Part shown: positions 27,344 to 35,218 of the stretch, one piece after another
Position numbering within the stretch: position 1 is the stretch's first letter
Layout: every line of letters starts with the position of its first letter
NCBI GenBank assembly: GCA_900018335.1
Contig: FIZK01000006.1
Coordinates: 69,576 to 106,161, forward strand
Reading direction: 5' to 3'
DNA: 36,586 nucleotides
From: an uncultured Clostridia bacterium
GTDB taxonomy: Bacteria > Bacillota > Limnochordia > Darwinibacteriales > Darwinibacteriaceae
Made by a program: the position numbers and the translations under genes
The notes under the pieces: generated by a model
Database searches by the model: none
The model's input: the letters and a program-made list of their open reading frames with translations, nothing else
What the model was told of the DNA's origin: nothing

Positions 27344-28242
27344 GCCACATCGTTACTTTGCTTACCGGAACCTCCGCGGGCTTCTTGGCCCGCTTATATA
27401 TGCTGCGCCGCGATTACAGGCAGTATCCTAGCTATCCCCAGGGCTGGGCGGTGCATCTGTTTGTGGGCTTTATCGGGGCAGCCATCGGGGCAGTGATCGT
27501 TCCAGCGGTAATTGAAAAGGAATATGCCGCCGTCTCGTTCCTCATCTTAGCGGCTTCCCAGTTCAGGGAAGTGCGCAATGTGGAGCGGGCCACACTGGGG
27601 GCCATGGAGTCCACAGAACTTGTTAAGCGGGGCACGGCCTACATAGAGGGAATCGCCCGGGTGTTCGAAGCCCGCAACTACCTGTCCATCTGGGTGGCCT
27701 TGTCTGTGGCGGTGGTTTCTGCGATCTGGAGGGGAGCACTATGGGGGAGGCTAGCCGCTTGTGCCTTGGTGGGCTGGTTGGTGACCCTGCTGCTCAGTCA
27801 ACTTATGCAGGGGGACAGGGTGGGCGACATCGCCACTGTGGAGTTGGCTGAGCTCCGGTTTGAACAGGCCCTTTTGAAGGTGGAAGAGACGGTGATGATG
27901 AATGTGGGTTTGCAGACCGCCCGCTCAGTCTACATAGAACGGGGTTTGGCCGCGAAAATAACCCCGAAGGGGCCCAACGCCAAAGCCACCCTGGCCAATT
28001 TGGGTCAGATGCAGGCCATTGCCCACGACGTTTCTGCCATGATCGGCGTGTATATGGACGTGGGGGAACAGGAGTTCATCCCCATGGTGCGCAGAAACCC
28101 AGCCAGCGGCTGTCTGTACCTGGTCATGGTTCCTTCCCAGGACGATCCGGATGCCTTTTTAACCGCCGTGCGGCGGGTGCCTGTGCTGGAGGGGGCTGTG
28201 CGCAAACCTCTCACTTCTAAGGCGGGGAAAATGGTAGACTGA
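27340..28242 (+). CDS. YIEGIA family membrane protein
   Basis: Contains the diagnostic YIEGIARVFEARNYLSIWVAL segment. Confidence 0.88.
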   Translation: MSHIVTLLTGTSAGFLARLYMLRRDYRQYPSYPQGWAVHLFVGFIGAAIGAVIVPAVIEKEYAAVSFLILAASQFREVRNVERATLGAMESTELVKRGTAYIEGIARVFEARNYLSIWVALSVAVVSAIWRGALWGRLAACALVGWLVTLLLSQLMQGDRVGDIATVELAELRFEQALLKVEETVMMNVGLQTARSVYIERGLAAKITPKGPNAKATLANLGQMQAIAHDVSAMIGVYMDVGEQEFIPMVRRNPASGCLYLVMVPSQDDPDAFLTAVRRVPVLEGAVRKPLTSKAGKMVD

Positions 28243-28255
28243 GGGGGAACGACAC

Positions 28256-28432
28256 GTGAAGCTAATCCTGGCCGTGGTGGCCACAGACAGCACCCAGGTG
28301 GGGGGTGGGGCCCCCATCTTCTACGCGTCTAGCGAGGAGGAAAGACTGGAGCTGGCTCTGCTCATCGCTAAGGTACTAGGGGCCGCAGTGCATGACTTGC
28401 ACAACGGAGTTCTGGTGATTGTCCAGCATTGA
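28256..28432 (+). CDS. 58-aa protein, probable small partner of the YIEGIA protein; not in the supplied ORF track
   Basis: VKLILAVVATDSTQVGGGAPIFYASSEEERLELALLIAKVLGAAVHDLHNGVLVIVQH; GTG after GAGGGGGAA. Confidence 0.75.
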   Translation: MKLILAVVATDSTQVGGGAPIFYASSEEERLELALLIAKVLGAAVHDLHNGVLVIVQH

Positions 28433-28507
28433 GGGGCTGAGGAGGATTTGCTGGATAGATAGCGAAGGATCCATCCTGGGATTGAATGCTGTTGAGGAGA
28501 GGTTTGC

Positions 28508-29821
28508 ATGAATAAACCGATTGTGGCCATTGTGGGTAGACCCAATGTGGGGAAGAGCACATTGTTCAACCGCATCACTGGGGATCGGACCGCAATTGTG
28601 GAGGGCCAGCCAGGCGTAACTAGAGACCGCATCTACGGAGATGCGCACTGGTTGGACAAGTTTTTCACTTTAATCGATACCGGGGGTATCGACCGGGAAG
28701 AGGACATCATCACCAGGCAGGTTAGGCGTCAGGCCTTGGCCGCGGTGGAGGAGTCCGATGTGATCATTTTTGTGGTGGATGGACGAGCTGGTCTTACGCC
28801 AGTGGACGAGGAGATTGGCGAAATCCTGAGGCGCAGCAGCAAACCGGTGGTTCTCTGTGTAAATAAAGTGGAGTCCACAGAGCAAGCCTGGGAGGCGTCT
28901 GTGGACTTTTATTCTCTTGGTTTGGGTGATCCGATTGCGGTCTCTGCCGAGCACGGGCGCAATATCGGCGACCTGCTCGATGCTGTGGTTGAGCATTTTC
29001 CGCACGACGCTGACCTGGCGGAAGATGATTCCTTGAAAATTGCCATCGCGGGGCGCCCCAATGTGGGCAAGTCCTCATTGGTAAACAAGATCTTAGGCGA
29101 AGAGCGGGTAATAGTCACGGACATTCCGGGGACCACCAGGGATGCCATTGACACCAAGTGTGAGTTCCAAGACCAGGTTCTCACCCTCATCGATACGGCC
29201 GGTTTGCGCCGTAAGAGCAAAGTTGAGGAGAGTGTTGAATACTATAGTGTTATCAGGACGCTGAGGGCCATCGAGCGTTCCGACGTTACTGTGGTCATGA
29301 TCGATGGAACAGAAGGCCTCACGGAGCAGGATAAGCGCATTGCTGGATACGCCCACGAAAAGGGCCGCGGCATAGTCTTGGCAGTGAACAAATGGGATCT
29401 GGTGCCCAAAGACAGCAATACCATGCGCGATTTTGAGCAGGCTCTCAAGGAGGAACTCTTGTTCTTGGATTACGCGCCCGTTGTCTTCATCTCAGCTCAG
29501 ACCGGGCAGCGCATCGAGAAGCTGCTGGAGGTCTGCCTGGCGGTGAATGAAGCCAGGAACATGCGCCTTTCCACGGGGCGAGTTAACCAGATCATCCAAG
29601 ATGCGGTGGCCATGAACCAGCCGCCAAGCGATAAGGGTGTTCCACTAAAGATCTTCTATGGTGTGCAGGTTCAGGTGAGACCTCCCGTGTTCATGCTGCA
29701 CGTGAACAGGAAGGATCTGCTCCATTTCTCCTATGCACGCTATCTGGAGAACCGCATCCGCCAGGAGTACGGCTTCGTGGGCACTCCCATTATGATTGTG
29801 GCTAAGGAGAGGGAAGAATGA
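28508..29821 (+). CDS. der: Ribosome-associated GTPase Der (EngA)
   Basis: Two tandem G domains (GRPNVGKSTLFNRITG; GRPNVGKSSLVNKILG) + KH-like C-terminus. Confidence 0.97.
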   Translation: MNKPIVAIVGRPNVGKSTLFNRITGDRTAIVEGQPGVTRDRIYGDAHWLDKFFTLIDTGGIDREEDIITRQVRRQALAAVEESDVIIFVVDGRAGLTPVDEEIGEILRRSSKPVVLCVNKVESTEQAWEASVDFYSLGLGDPIAVSAEHGRNIGDLLDAVVEHFPHDADLAEDDSLKIAIAGRPNVGKSSLVNKILGEERVIVTDIPGTTRDAIDTKCEFQDQVLTLIDTAGLRRKSKVEESVEYYSVIRTLRAIERSDVTVVMIDGTEGLTEQDKRIAGYAHEKGRGIVLAVNKWDLVPKDSNTMRDFEQALKEELLFLDYAPVVFISAQTGQRIEKLLEVCLAVNEARNMRLSTGRVNQIIQDAVAMNQPPSDKGVPLKIFYGVQVQVRPPVFMLHVNRKDLLHFSYARYLENRIRQEYGFVGTPIMIVAKEREE

Positions 29822-30414
29822 CCCATGTTCTTGTTCTGGCCGCAGCCTATGTGCTGGGCAGCATTCCATTCGGGCTTTTGATGGGCAAATGGTGGGCCAA
29901 GGTGGACGTGCGCCAGTACGGCAGCGGAAACATCGGGATGACTAATGTGCTGCGCACCGCGGGCTATGTCCCCGGCCTGCTCACCCTAGCAGGCGATCTG
30001 GGCAAAGGAGCGATCGCGGTGTTTTTGGCCAAGCGCTTCTTGGGAGAACCCTTCTGGAGCCTTCTGGCCGGCGCTTGTGCCATGGCTGGGCACAATTGGC
30101 CTCTGTTTTTGGGCTTCAAAGGCGGCAAGGGGGTAGCTACTGTCGCGGGTGTGCTGCTGGTTTTCCGTCCCCTCGCTGCTTTGGTCTTACTAACCATCTG
30201 GCTGGGTATGCTCTTAGCTTTCCGCTACATCTCCCTGGCTTCCATCACCGTGGCCGCCTGTCTCCCACTTGTTTTGGCCTTCATGGGGGCGGAGTGGTTC
30301 GAGCTTGGCCTAGGAACTATCGTGGGTGCCGTCACAGTCTACCGGCACCGCAGCAACATAGAACGTCTGCGCAAGGGAACTGAGTTCCGCGTTGGTGAAA
30401 GGGTCCAGCGCTGA
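29818..30414 (+). CDS. plsY: Glycerol-3-phosphate acyltransferase PlsY
   Basis: YVLGSIPFGLLMGKWW, DVRQYGSGNIGMTNVLRTAGYVPG, GHNWPLFLGFKGGKGVAT. Confidence 0.96.
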   Translation: MTHVLVLAAAYVLGSIPFGLLMGKWWAKVDVRQYGSGNIGMTNVLRTAGYVPGLLTLAGDLGKGAIAVFLAKRFLGEPFWSLLAGACAMAGHNWPLFLGFKGGKGVATVAGVLLVFRPLAALVLLTIWLGMLLAFRYISLASITVAACLPLVLAFMGAEWFELGLGTIVGAVTVYRHRSNIERLRKGTEFRVGERVQR

Positions 30415-30433
30415 GAGGTGCTGTTCCATTGGC

Positions 30434-30474
30434 AATGCCCGGCAGGAGGTCAAGCCTTCTCCGGGCATCATTTT
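30434..30474 (+). terminator. Probable intrinsic terminator ATGCCCGG ... CCGGGCAT + TTTTG
   Basis: 8-bp perfect stem, 18-nt loop. Confidence 0.65.
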
Positions 30475-30588
30475 GTCTCCATTTGTATCTGCACTGGGAA
30501 TGCTGTTATATTTCCTCCCCTGTCGTAATATAGTATACTGTCCAACCTCATGTAGGTGAGGACGCCTATACTTAGGAGGGGAGCCTAA

Positions 30589-32070
30589 ATGGAAAAGTTC
30601 AACATTTTTTCCCATATTGCGGAGCGGACCGCCGGAAGCATCTACGTAGGCGTGGTGGGCCCCGTCAGAACAGGGAAGTCCACTTTTATTAAACGGTTTA
30701 TGGACTTATTTGTCATGCCTAACATCAGCGATATCTACCTCAAGGAACGCACCAGGGACGAGCTGCCTCAAAGCGGGGCGGGACGGACCATAACCACAAC
30801 GGAGCCCAAGTTTGTGCCCGACGAGCCGGTGGAAATCACCTTTGGCGAGAACACCCGGGCCAAGATTCGTCTGGTGGACTGCGTGGGTTATACAGTGGCT
30901 GGAGCCAAAGGATACATGGATGAAGACGGACCGAGGTTGGTGCGCACGCCTTGGTTTGAACACCCCATTCCCTTCCAGGAAGCAGCAGAACTGGGAACCC
31001 GCAGGGTGATTACGGAGCATTCCACCATTGGTCTAGTGGTGAGCACAGATGGTTCCATTGCGGATCTGCCCCGCAGTGAGTACGAGGAGCCGGAGGCACG
31101 GGTGGTTGAAGAGCTGCAGGCTCTAGGCAAGCCATTCGTGGTGGCACTTAACTCCATCCACCCCAACAGCCCGGAAACCCTGGCCTTGGCCGAGCGCCTG
31201 CGTGACCTTTACGAGGTTACAGTGGTACCCATGGACTGCCTGCGTATGACTCAGGACGATATTTTGAGGCTGTTCACCGAGGTACTTATGGAATTCCCCT
31301 TGCGGGAGTTCAACGTGCGTTTGCCCAAGTGGGTGCAGGAACTGAAAAAGGATCACTGGCTGCGCCAGATCTATGAGGACCTGGCCTGGGAGACTGTGAT
31401 GCGCCTGAAGAGGGTAAAAGACGTACAGGAATTCGCGGTTCAGCGGTTTCATGAGTCGGAGCACGTGCAGGTGGTGAATGTGGAGAGCCTGGATTTGAGT
31501 ACGGGCAAAGTGACCTTAAGTGTTGTCCTCCAAAACCAGCTCTTTTACGACATCCTCGCCGAGCTCACAGGTCTGGAGGTGGAGGGTGATCATCACCTCA
31601 TGCGCCTCATGCAGGATCTGACCGCGGCGAAAAGGGAGTACGATAAAATATCAGCAGCTCTACAGCACGTCCGCGAGACGGGCTACGGCATCGTCATCCC
31701 CAGCTTGGATGATATCACCTTCGAACAGCCAGAACTGATCAAACAGGGACGCAACTTCGGGATCAAGCTGACGGCCAGCGCGCCGTCCATCCATATGGTG
31801 CAGGCCAGCATCCAAACGGAAGTGACCCCCTTCGTGGGCACTGAAAAGCAGGGTGAAGAACTGATCCGCTCCTTGACTGAAGAGTTTGAGCGCGATCCCA
31901 ATGTGCTGTGGGAAAGGGACTTCTTGGGCAGATCCCTCCAGGATATGGTGCGGGAAGGGATCAACAGCAAACTCTACCGTATGCCGGAACACGCCCAGGA
32001 GAAGCTGCAGGAAACCTTGAGCAAGATCATCAACGAAGGCAGCGGAGGGCTGATCTGCATCATCCTCTAG
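30589..32070 (+). CDS. spoIVA: Stage IV sporulation protein A
   Basis: MEKFNIFSHIAERTAGSIYVGVVGPVRTGKSTFIKRFMDLFV...; C-terminal ...IINEGSGGLICIIL. Confidence 0.98.
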   Translation: MEKFNIFSHIAERTAGSIYVGVVGPVRTGKSTFIKRFMDLFVMPNISDIYLKERTRDELPQSGAGRTITTTEPKFVPDEPVEITFGENTRAKIRLVDCVGYTVAGAKGYMDEDGPRLVRTPWFEHPIPFQEAAELGTRRVITEHSTIGLVVSTDGSIADLPRSEYEEPEARVVEELQALGKPFVVALNSIHPNSPETLALAERLRDLYEVTVVPMDCLRMTQDDILRLFTEVLMEFPLREFNVRLPKWVQELKKDHWLRQIYEDLAWETVMRLKRVKDVQEFAVQRFHESEHVQVVNVESLDLSTGKVTLSVVLQNQLFYDILAELTGLEVEGDHHLMRLMQDLTAAKREYDKISAALQHVRETGYGIVIPSLDDITFEQPELIKQGRNFGIKLTASAPSIHMVQASIQTEVTPFVGTEKQGEELIRSLTEEFERDPNVLWERDFLGRSLQDMVREGINSKLYRMPEHAQEKLQETLSKIINEGSGGLICIIL

Positions 32071-32090
32071 GTCTCGAGTTCAGGTGCACC

Positions 32091-32122
32091 AGGTGAGAGC
32101 CTAGTTGTTCTCACCTTTTTTA
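32091..32122 (+). terminator. Intrinsic terminator AGGTGAGA-N10-TCTCACCT + T6
   Basis: 8-bp perfect stem, T tract after spoIVA. Confidence 0.85.
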
Positions 32123-32133
32123 CTGTCCATTAA

Positions 32134-32163
32134 TTGTTCCATCGCCCCTTAATATGCTATGTT
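32134..32163 (+). promoter_or_regulatory. Candidate sigma-A promoter TTGTTC - 18 nt - TATGTT
   Basis: Upstream of the aspartokinase gene, just after the spoIVA terminator. Confidence 0.4.
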
Positions 32164-32193
32164 AATAATAGCTGTTAGGGGGGCAGAAGGAAG

Positions 32194-33411
32194 ATGGGAA
32201 TCGTCGTTCAAAAATATGGTGGATCATCTGTAGCTGATACGGAAAAACTCATGGCCGTCGCCCGCCGAGTGGTGAAAACAGCCCAACAGGGCCATCAGGT
32301 GGTGGTAGTGGTTTCTGCCCAAGGGAAGACCACCGATTTGCTCATTGAAAAGGCTAGGCAGATCTCCAAGCATCCACCCAAGCGCGAGCTGGACATGCTC
32401 TTGGCCACCGGTGAGCAAGCTTCCATAGCTCTCTTGGCCATGGCCATAGACTCCCTCGGCCAGCCGGTGATCTCCTTGACGGGGCCCCAAGGGGGTATTC
32501 TCACTGACACGCAGCACACCAAGGCACGGATTCGCATGGTGGACGGGGCTCGGATCAAAGAGGAGCTGGATCGGGGACAGGTTGTCATTGTCGCGGGGTT
32601 TCAGGGCCTCACTCCCACCAATGATATCGCCACTCTCGGGAGGGGCGGATCGGATACAACTGCGGTGGCGGTGGCCGCCGCTTTGGACGCTGAAGTGTGT
32701 GAGATCTATACCGACGTGGATGGCGTGTACAGCGCCGATCCTCGGTTAGTACCTGAGGCCCGGAAACTGGTGGAAGTAGACTATGGCGAAATGCTGGAAC
32801 TTGCTTCCCTGGGAGCCATGGTTCTACAGCCTAGGGCTGTGGAAGTAGCTGCCGTGTACGGAGTGACTATTCATGTGCGCTCGAGCTTTTCCCAGGACGA
32901 AGGAACCAGGGTGAGAGAGGTGGATTTGATGGAAAGGGAGATTACAGTTACAGGCGTGGCCTCGGACGAGAACTGTGCTAAAGTAACGCTGGTGGGAATC
33001 CCCAACGATGTGAATACACTCTGTCACATTTTTACATCCCTGGCGGAGGTGGGCATTAACGTAGACATGATCGTTCAAGCCGCAGCCTCCAAGCGTACAA
33101 CCGATTTGAGTTTTACCGTGACCAGAGAAGACCTGGAAGAGACCCTGAACACCATCGCAGAGATCCGGTCCGATCAGGAGTGGGAAGTGTTCGCCGATGA
33201 TGATGTGGTGAAGGTATCCATAGTGGGTGCAGGGATGATGACCAATCCCGGTGTGGCCGCGAGGATGTTCCAGGCGCTCACCGAGGCTGATATCCCGGTG
33301 TTTGTGGTTTCCACGTCGGAAATCAAGGTTTCCTGCCTGGTCCCCCGTGCTCGCCACGTGGATGCGGTACAAGCCCTGCACAGAAAATTTGAGCTTCACG
33401 CAGGGAAATGA
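32194..33411 (+). CDS. Aspartate kinase
   Basis: [52 protein letters not shown], two C-terminal ACT domains. Confidence 0.96.
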   Translation: MGIVVQKYGGSSVADTEKLMAVARRVVKTAQQGHQVVVVVSAQGKTTDLLIEKARQISKHPPKRELDMLLATGEQASIALLAMAIDSLGQPVISLTGPQGGILTDTQHTKARIRMVDGARIKEELDRGQVVIVAGFQGLTPTNDIATLGRGGSDTTAVAVAAALDAEVCEIYTDVDGVYSADPRLVPEARKLVEVDYGEMLELASLGAMVLQPRAVEVAAVYGVTIHVRSSFSQDEGTRVREVDLMEREITVTGVASDENCAKVTLVGIPNDVNTLCHIFTSLAEVGINVDMIVQAAASKRTTDLSFTVTREDLEETLNTIAEIRSDQEWEVFADDDVVKVSIVGAGMMTNPGVAARMFQALTEADIPVFVVSTSEIKVSCLVPRARHVDAVQALHRKFELHAGK

Positions 33412-33452
33412 CTTGCCTTTTTGCTGAGAACATGGTATCCTTATAAATGCGT

Positions 33453-33530
33453 CGGGGCGTGGCGCAGTTTGGCTAGCGCGCTACCTTGGGGTGGTAGAGG
33501 TCGCCTGTTCAAATCAGGTCGCCCCGACCA
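33453..33530 (+). tRNA. tRNA-Pro (anticodon GGG), CCA encoded
   Basis: Acceptor CGGGGCG/CGCCCCG + ACCA; anticodon arm CTACC-TTGGGGT-GGTAG; T arm GCCTG-TTCAAAT-CAGGT. Confidence 0.93.
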
Positions 33531-33551
33531 TTTTTTATGCAGTACGAATCG

Positions 33552-33578
33552 AAGCCGTCTCTAAGAGAGGGCTTTTTT
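33552..33578 (+). terminator. Intrinsic terminator AAGCCgTCTC-taa-GAGAgGGCTT + T6
   Basis: Stem with one mismatch, T tract, 3' of the tRNA. Confidence 0.75.
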
Positions 33579-33661
33579 GTTATCTGCAGAAGTGTTAGTG
33601 AAGGGTGAGTGGCCAGAAGGTTATGGGAAGCGGCGAGGGTGCCTCTTGGCAGTATTTGTGT

Positions 33662-33667
33662 TATAAT
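33662..33667 (+). promoter_or_regulatory. Extended -10 promoter candidate TGTTATAAT
   Basis: Consensus TATAAT preceded by TGn; no clear -35 at 17 nt. Confidence 0.4.
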
Positions 33668-33754
33668 TTGAAGGGCCGAATGCGGTCGCGGACCCTTTGG
33701 CAGGATTTCGGCCATGTCCTGCCAAGTATACCTTAAGGGTATGGGGAGAGGGGG

Positions 33755-35101
33755 ATGCCCTTGTTTTCGAAAACGGTTTGCGCAGTGCTTTTCATACTCC
33801 TGATCTTGCACATGCCGGTGGCAGCTTCCTACACGGCGGTGGCAGAACCGGCACTGTCCGGTGTCCACGTGCTGGTCTCTGACCTTTACGGGCAGGAGAG
33901 CTTGCTCATTGGCAAAGAACAAGGAGTCTTTATCCGCGCTGAGGATGGAGAGCGGCAGCTCGTGGAGGTGGCTGGACGCGTCACAGCCTTGGCGGTAGGT
34001 GATGTCACAGGGGATTTTCGCCACGATCTCGCGGTTGGAACGGATCGGGGTGGAGCTTTATATCTATATACAGAGCGTGACGGCACCTGGGAAAGGCACG
34101 GCCACGCGCAGTATCTGTGGGATACCGTGGAGCGACTGGGAGTGCATGATTTCAACGGCGACGGCTGGGGAGATGTGGTGGCGCTCACGGACAAAGGTGA
34201 AGCCTTTGTGTATCTGTCCCGGGAGGGCAATCTCTTCCCTTTGTGGAAAAGTCCGGCTGGGGAGTATGTGGTGGGCTTTGAAGTACTTGACGTGGATCAA
34301 AACGGCTACCCCGATCTGATCATCGCCCTGCGTTCTGGCTACGTGGCAGTGTTAACCTGGGGCGAAGAAGAATTTGTGACCTTATGGGAAAACTACCCTT
34401 GGGGAGCAGTGGAGAGCTTGGTGATTATTCCCCATGCCACTTCCCCGGAATGGCTGGTTGTGACCAGTCAGAAGATGCTCTATGCCTGGCGTTGGCAGAA
34501 TGGAGAAGTGACCACCAGCCGGAAGTTTGAAGCCCAAGCCTTGGGGGAGCACCTCTTTTACATACCCCAGGAAGGCCTCTTGAGTTTATCCGGTGCCACA
34601 GGGATTTCCCTCTTCGATCTACAGACATCGACCGTGGCGGAGAAATGGAGGGTGCCCGGTCTGTATGGCGACCACGCCTTCTACTACCAAGGGGATTTCT
34701 ATTTCCGTGACATGACCAATGCCTATCTCAGGCTTGTGGAAGGCACGCAGCACTGGCGCCTGTTTGTCTATGAGACGGAGGTCACCGACTTCGTTGGTAT
34801 GGTCCAGCGGGATGGGCAGCTATACTTCAACCTTCTTGAACTCGCACCCCTCCTGGGCCTGACCACACGCCTGGAGGGCGGCTGGAAGATCTCCACGTCC
34901 CATGGGGAAGTCACACTGTGGCCTTCCAGTACAGTCTTGGGCTGGCAGGAGCTTTCCATTCCCCTGGTCAGCCCCGTTGTGGAGGAAGCAGGGGTTCCGT
35001 TCGTGCCCGTCGACGTGTTGCCGCTCCTGGGTTGGACAGTGAGGATTGACTCCCTAAGGCAGCAGGTGATCTTCCTGGAAAACTGGGGCTGGTGGGTTTA
35101 G
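33755..35101 (+). CDS. Secreted protein with FG-GAP/VCBS-type repeats and C-terminal copper-amine-oxidase-N-like domain
   Basis: Signal peptide; DFNGDGWGDVVALTD, DVDQNGYPDLIIALRSG; C-terminal LAPLLGLTTRLEGGWKISTSHGEVTLWPSS..PFVPVDVLPLLGWTVRID. Confidence 0.6.
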   Translation: MPLFSKTVCAVLFILLILHMPVAASYTAVAEPALSGVHVLVSDLYGQESLLIGKEQGVFIRAEDGERQLVEVAGRVTALAVGDVTGDFRHDLAVGTDRGGALYLYTERDGTWERHGHAQYLWDTVERLGVHDFNGDGWGDVVALTDKGEAFVYLSREGNLFPLWKSPAGEYVVGFEVLDVDQNGYPDLIIALRSGYVAVLTWGEEEFVTLWENYPWGAVESLVIIPHATSPEWLVVTSQKMLYAWRWQNGEVTTSRKFEAQALGEHLFYIPQEGLLSLSGATGISLFDLQTSTVAEKWRVPGLYGDHAFYYQGDFYFRDMTNAYLRLVEGTQHWRLFVYETEVTDFVGMVQRDGQLYFNLLELAPLLGLTTRLEGGWKISTSHGEVTLWPSSTVLGWQELSIPLVSPVVEEAGVPFVPVDVLPLLGWTVRIDSLRQQVIFLENWGWWV

Positions 35102-35218
35102 GCAGGAAGCTTTTCTTACCAAAAGGAAGGAAATTTTATCGAACTTGTTGAATGTAGGCGTGGTATAACAGACTTTAACTAGATCTAACTTCAGGGTTCA
35201 ATAAGAGGAGGAGAATGT

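Noticed and set aside
28440-28475. Mini-ORF TTG CTG GAT AGA TAG after GAGGAGG upstream of der
   Set aside because: Only four codons and a TTG start; could be a leader peptide but no supporting structure was found.
30483-30588. Possible sigma-E promoter and SD-sequestering pairing (CTCCCC with GGGGAG) upstream of spoIVA
   Set aside because: Regulation by sigma-E is expected from B. subtilis, but I could not fit a convincing -35/-10 pair with correct spacing, and it is unknown whether CTCCCC is within the transcript.
32117-32193. Lysine riboswitch upstream of aspartokinase
   Set aside because: Only about 75 nt between the spoIVA terminator and the start codon; too short for an L box.
33531-33754. 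tRNA-Pro as an integration site for a mobile element
   Set aside because: No duplicated tRNA 3' end, integrase or compositional island visible within the window downstream of the tRNA.
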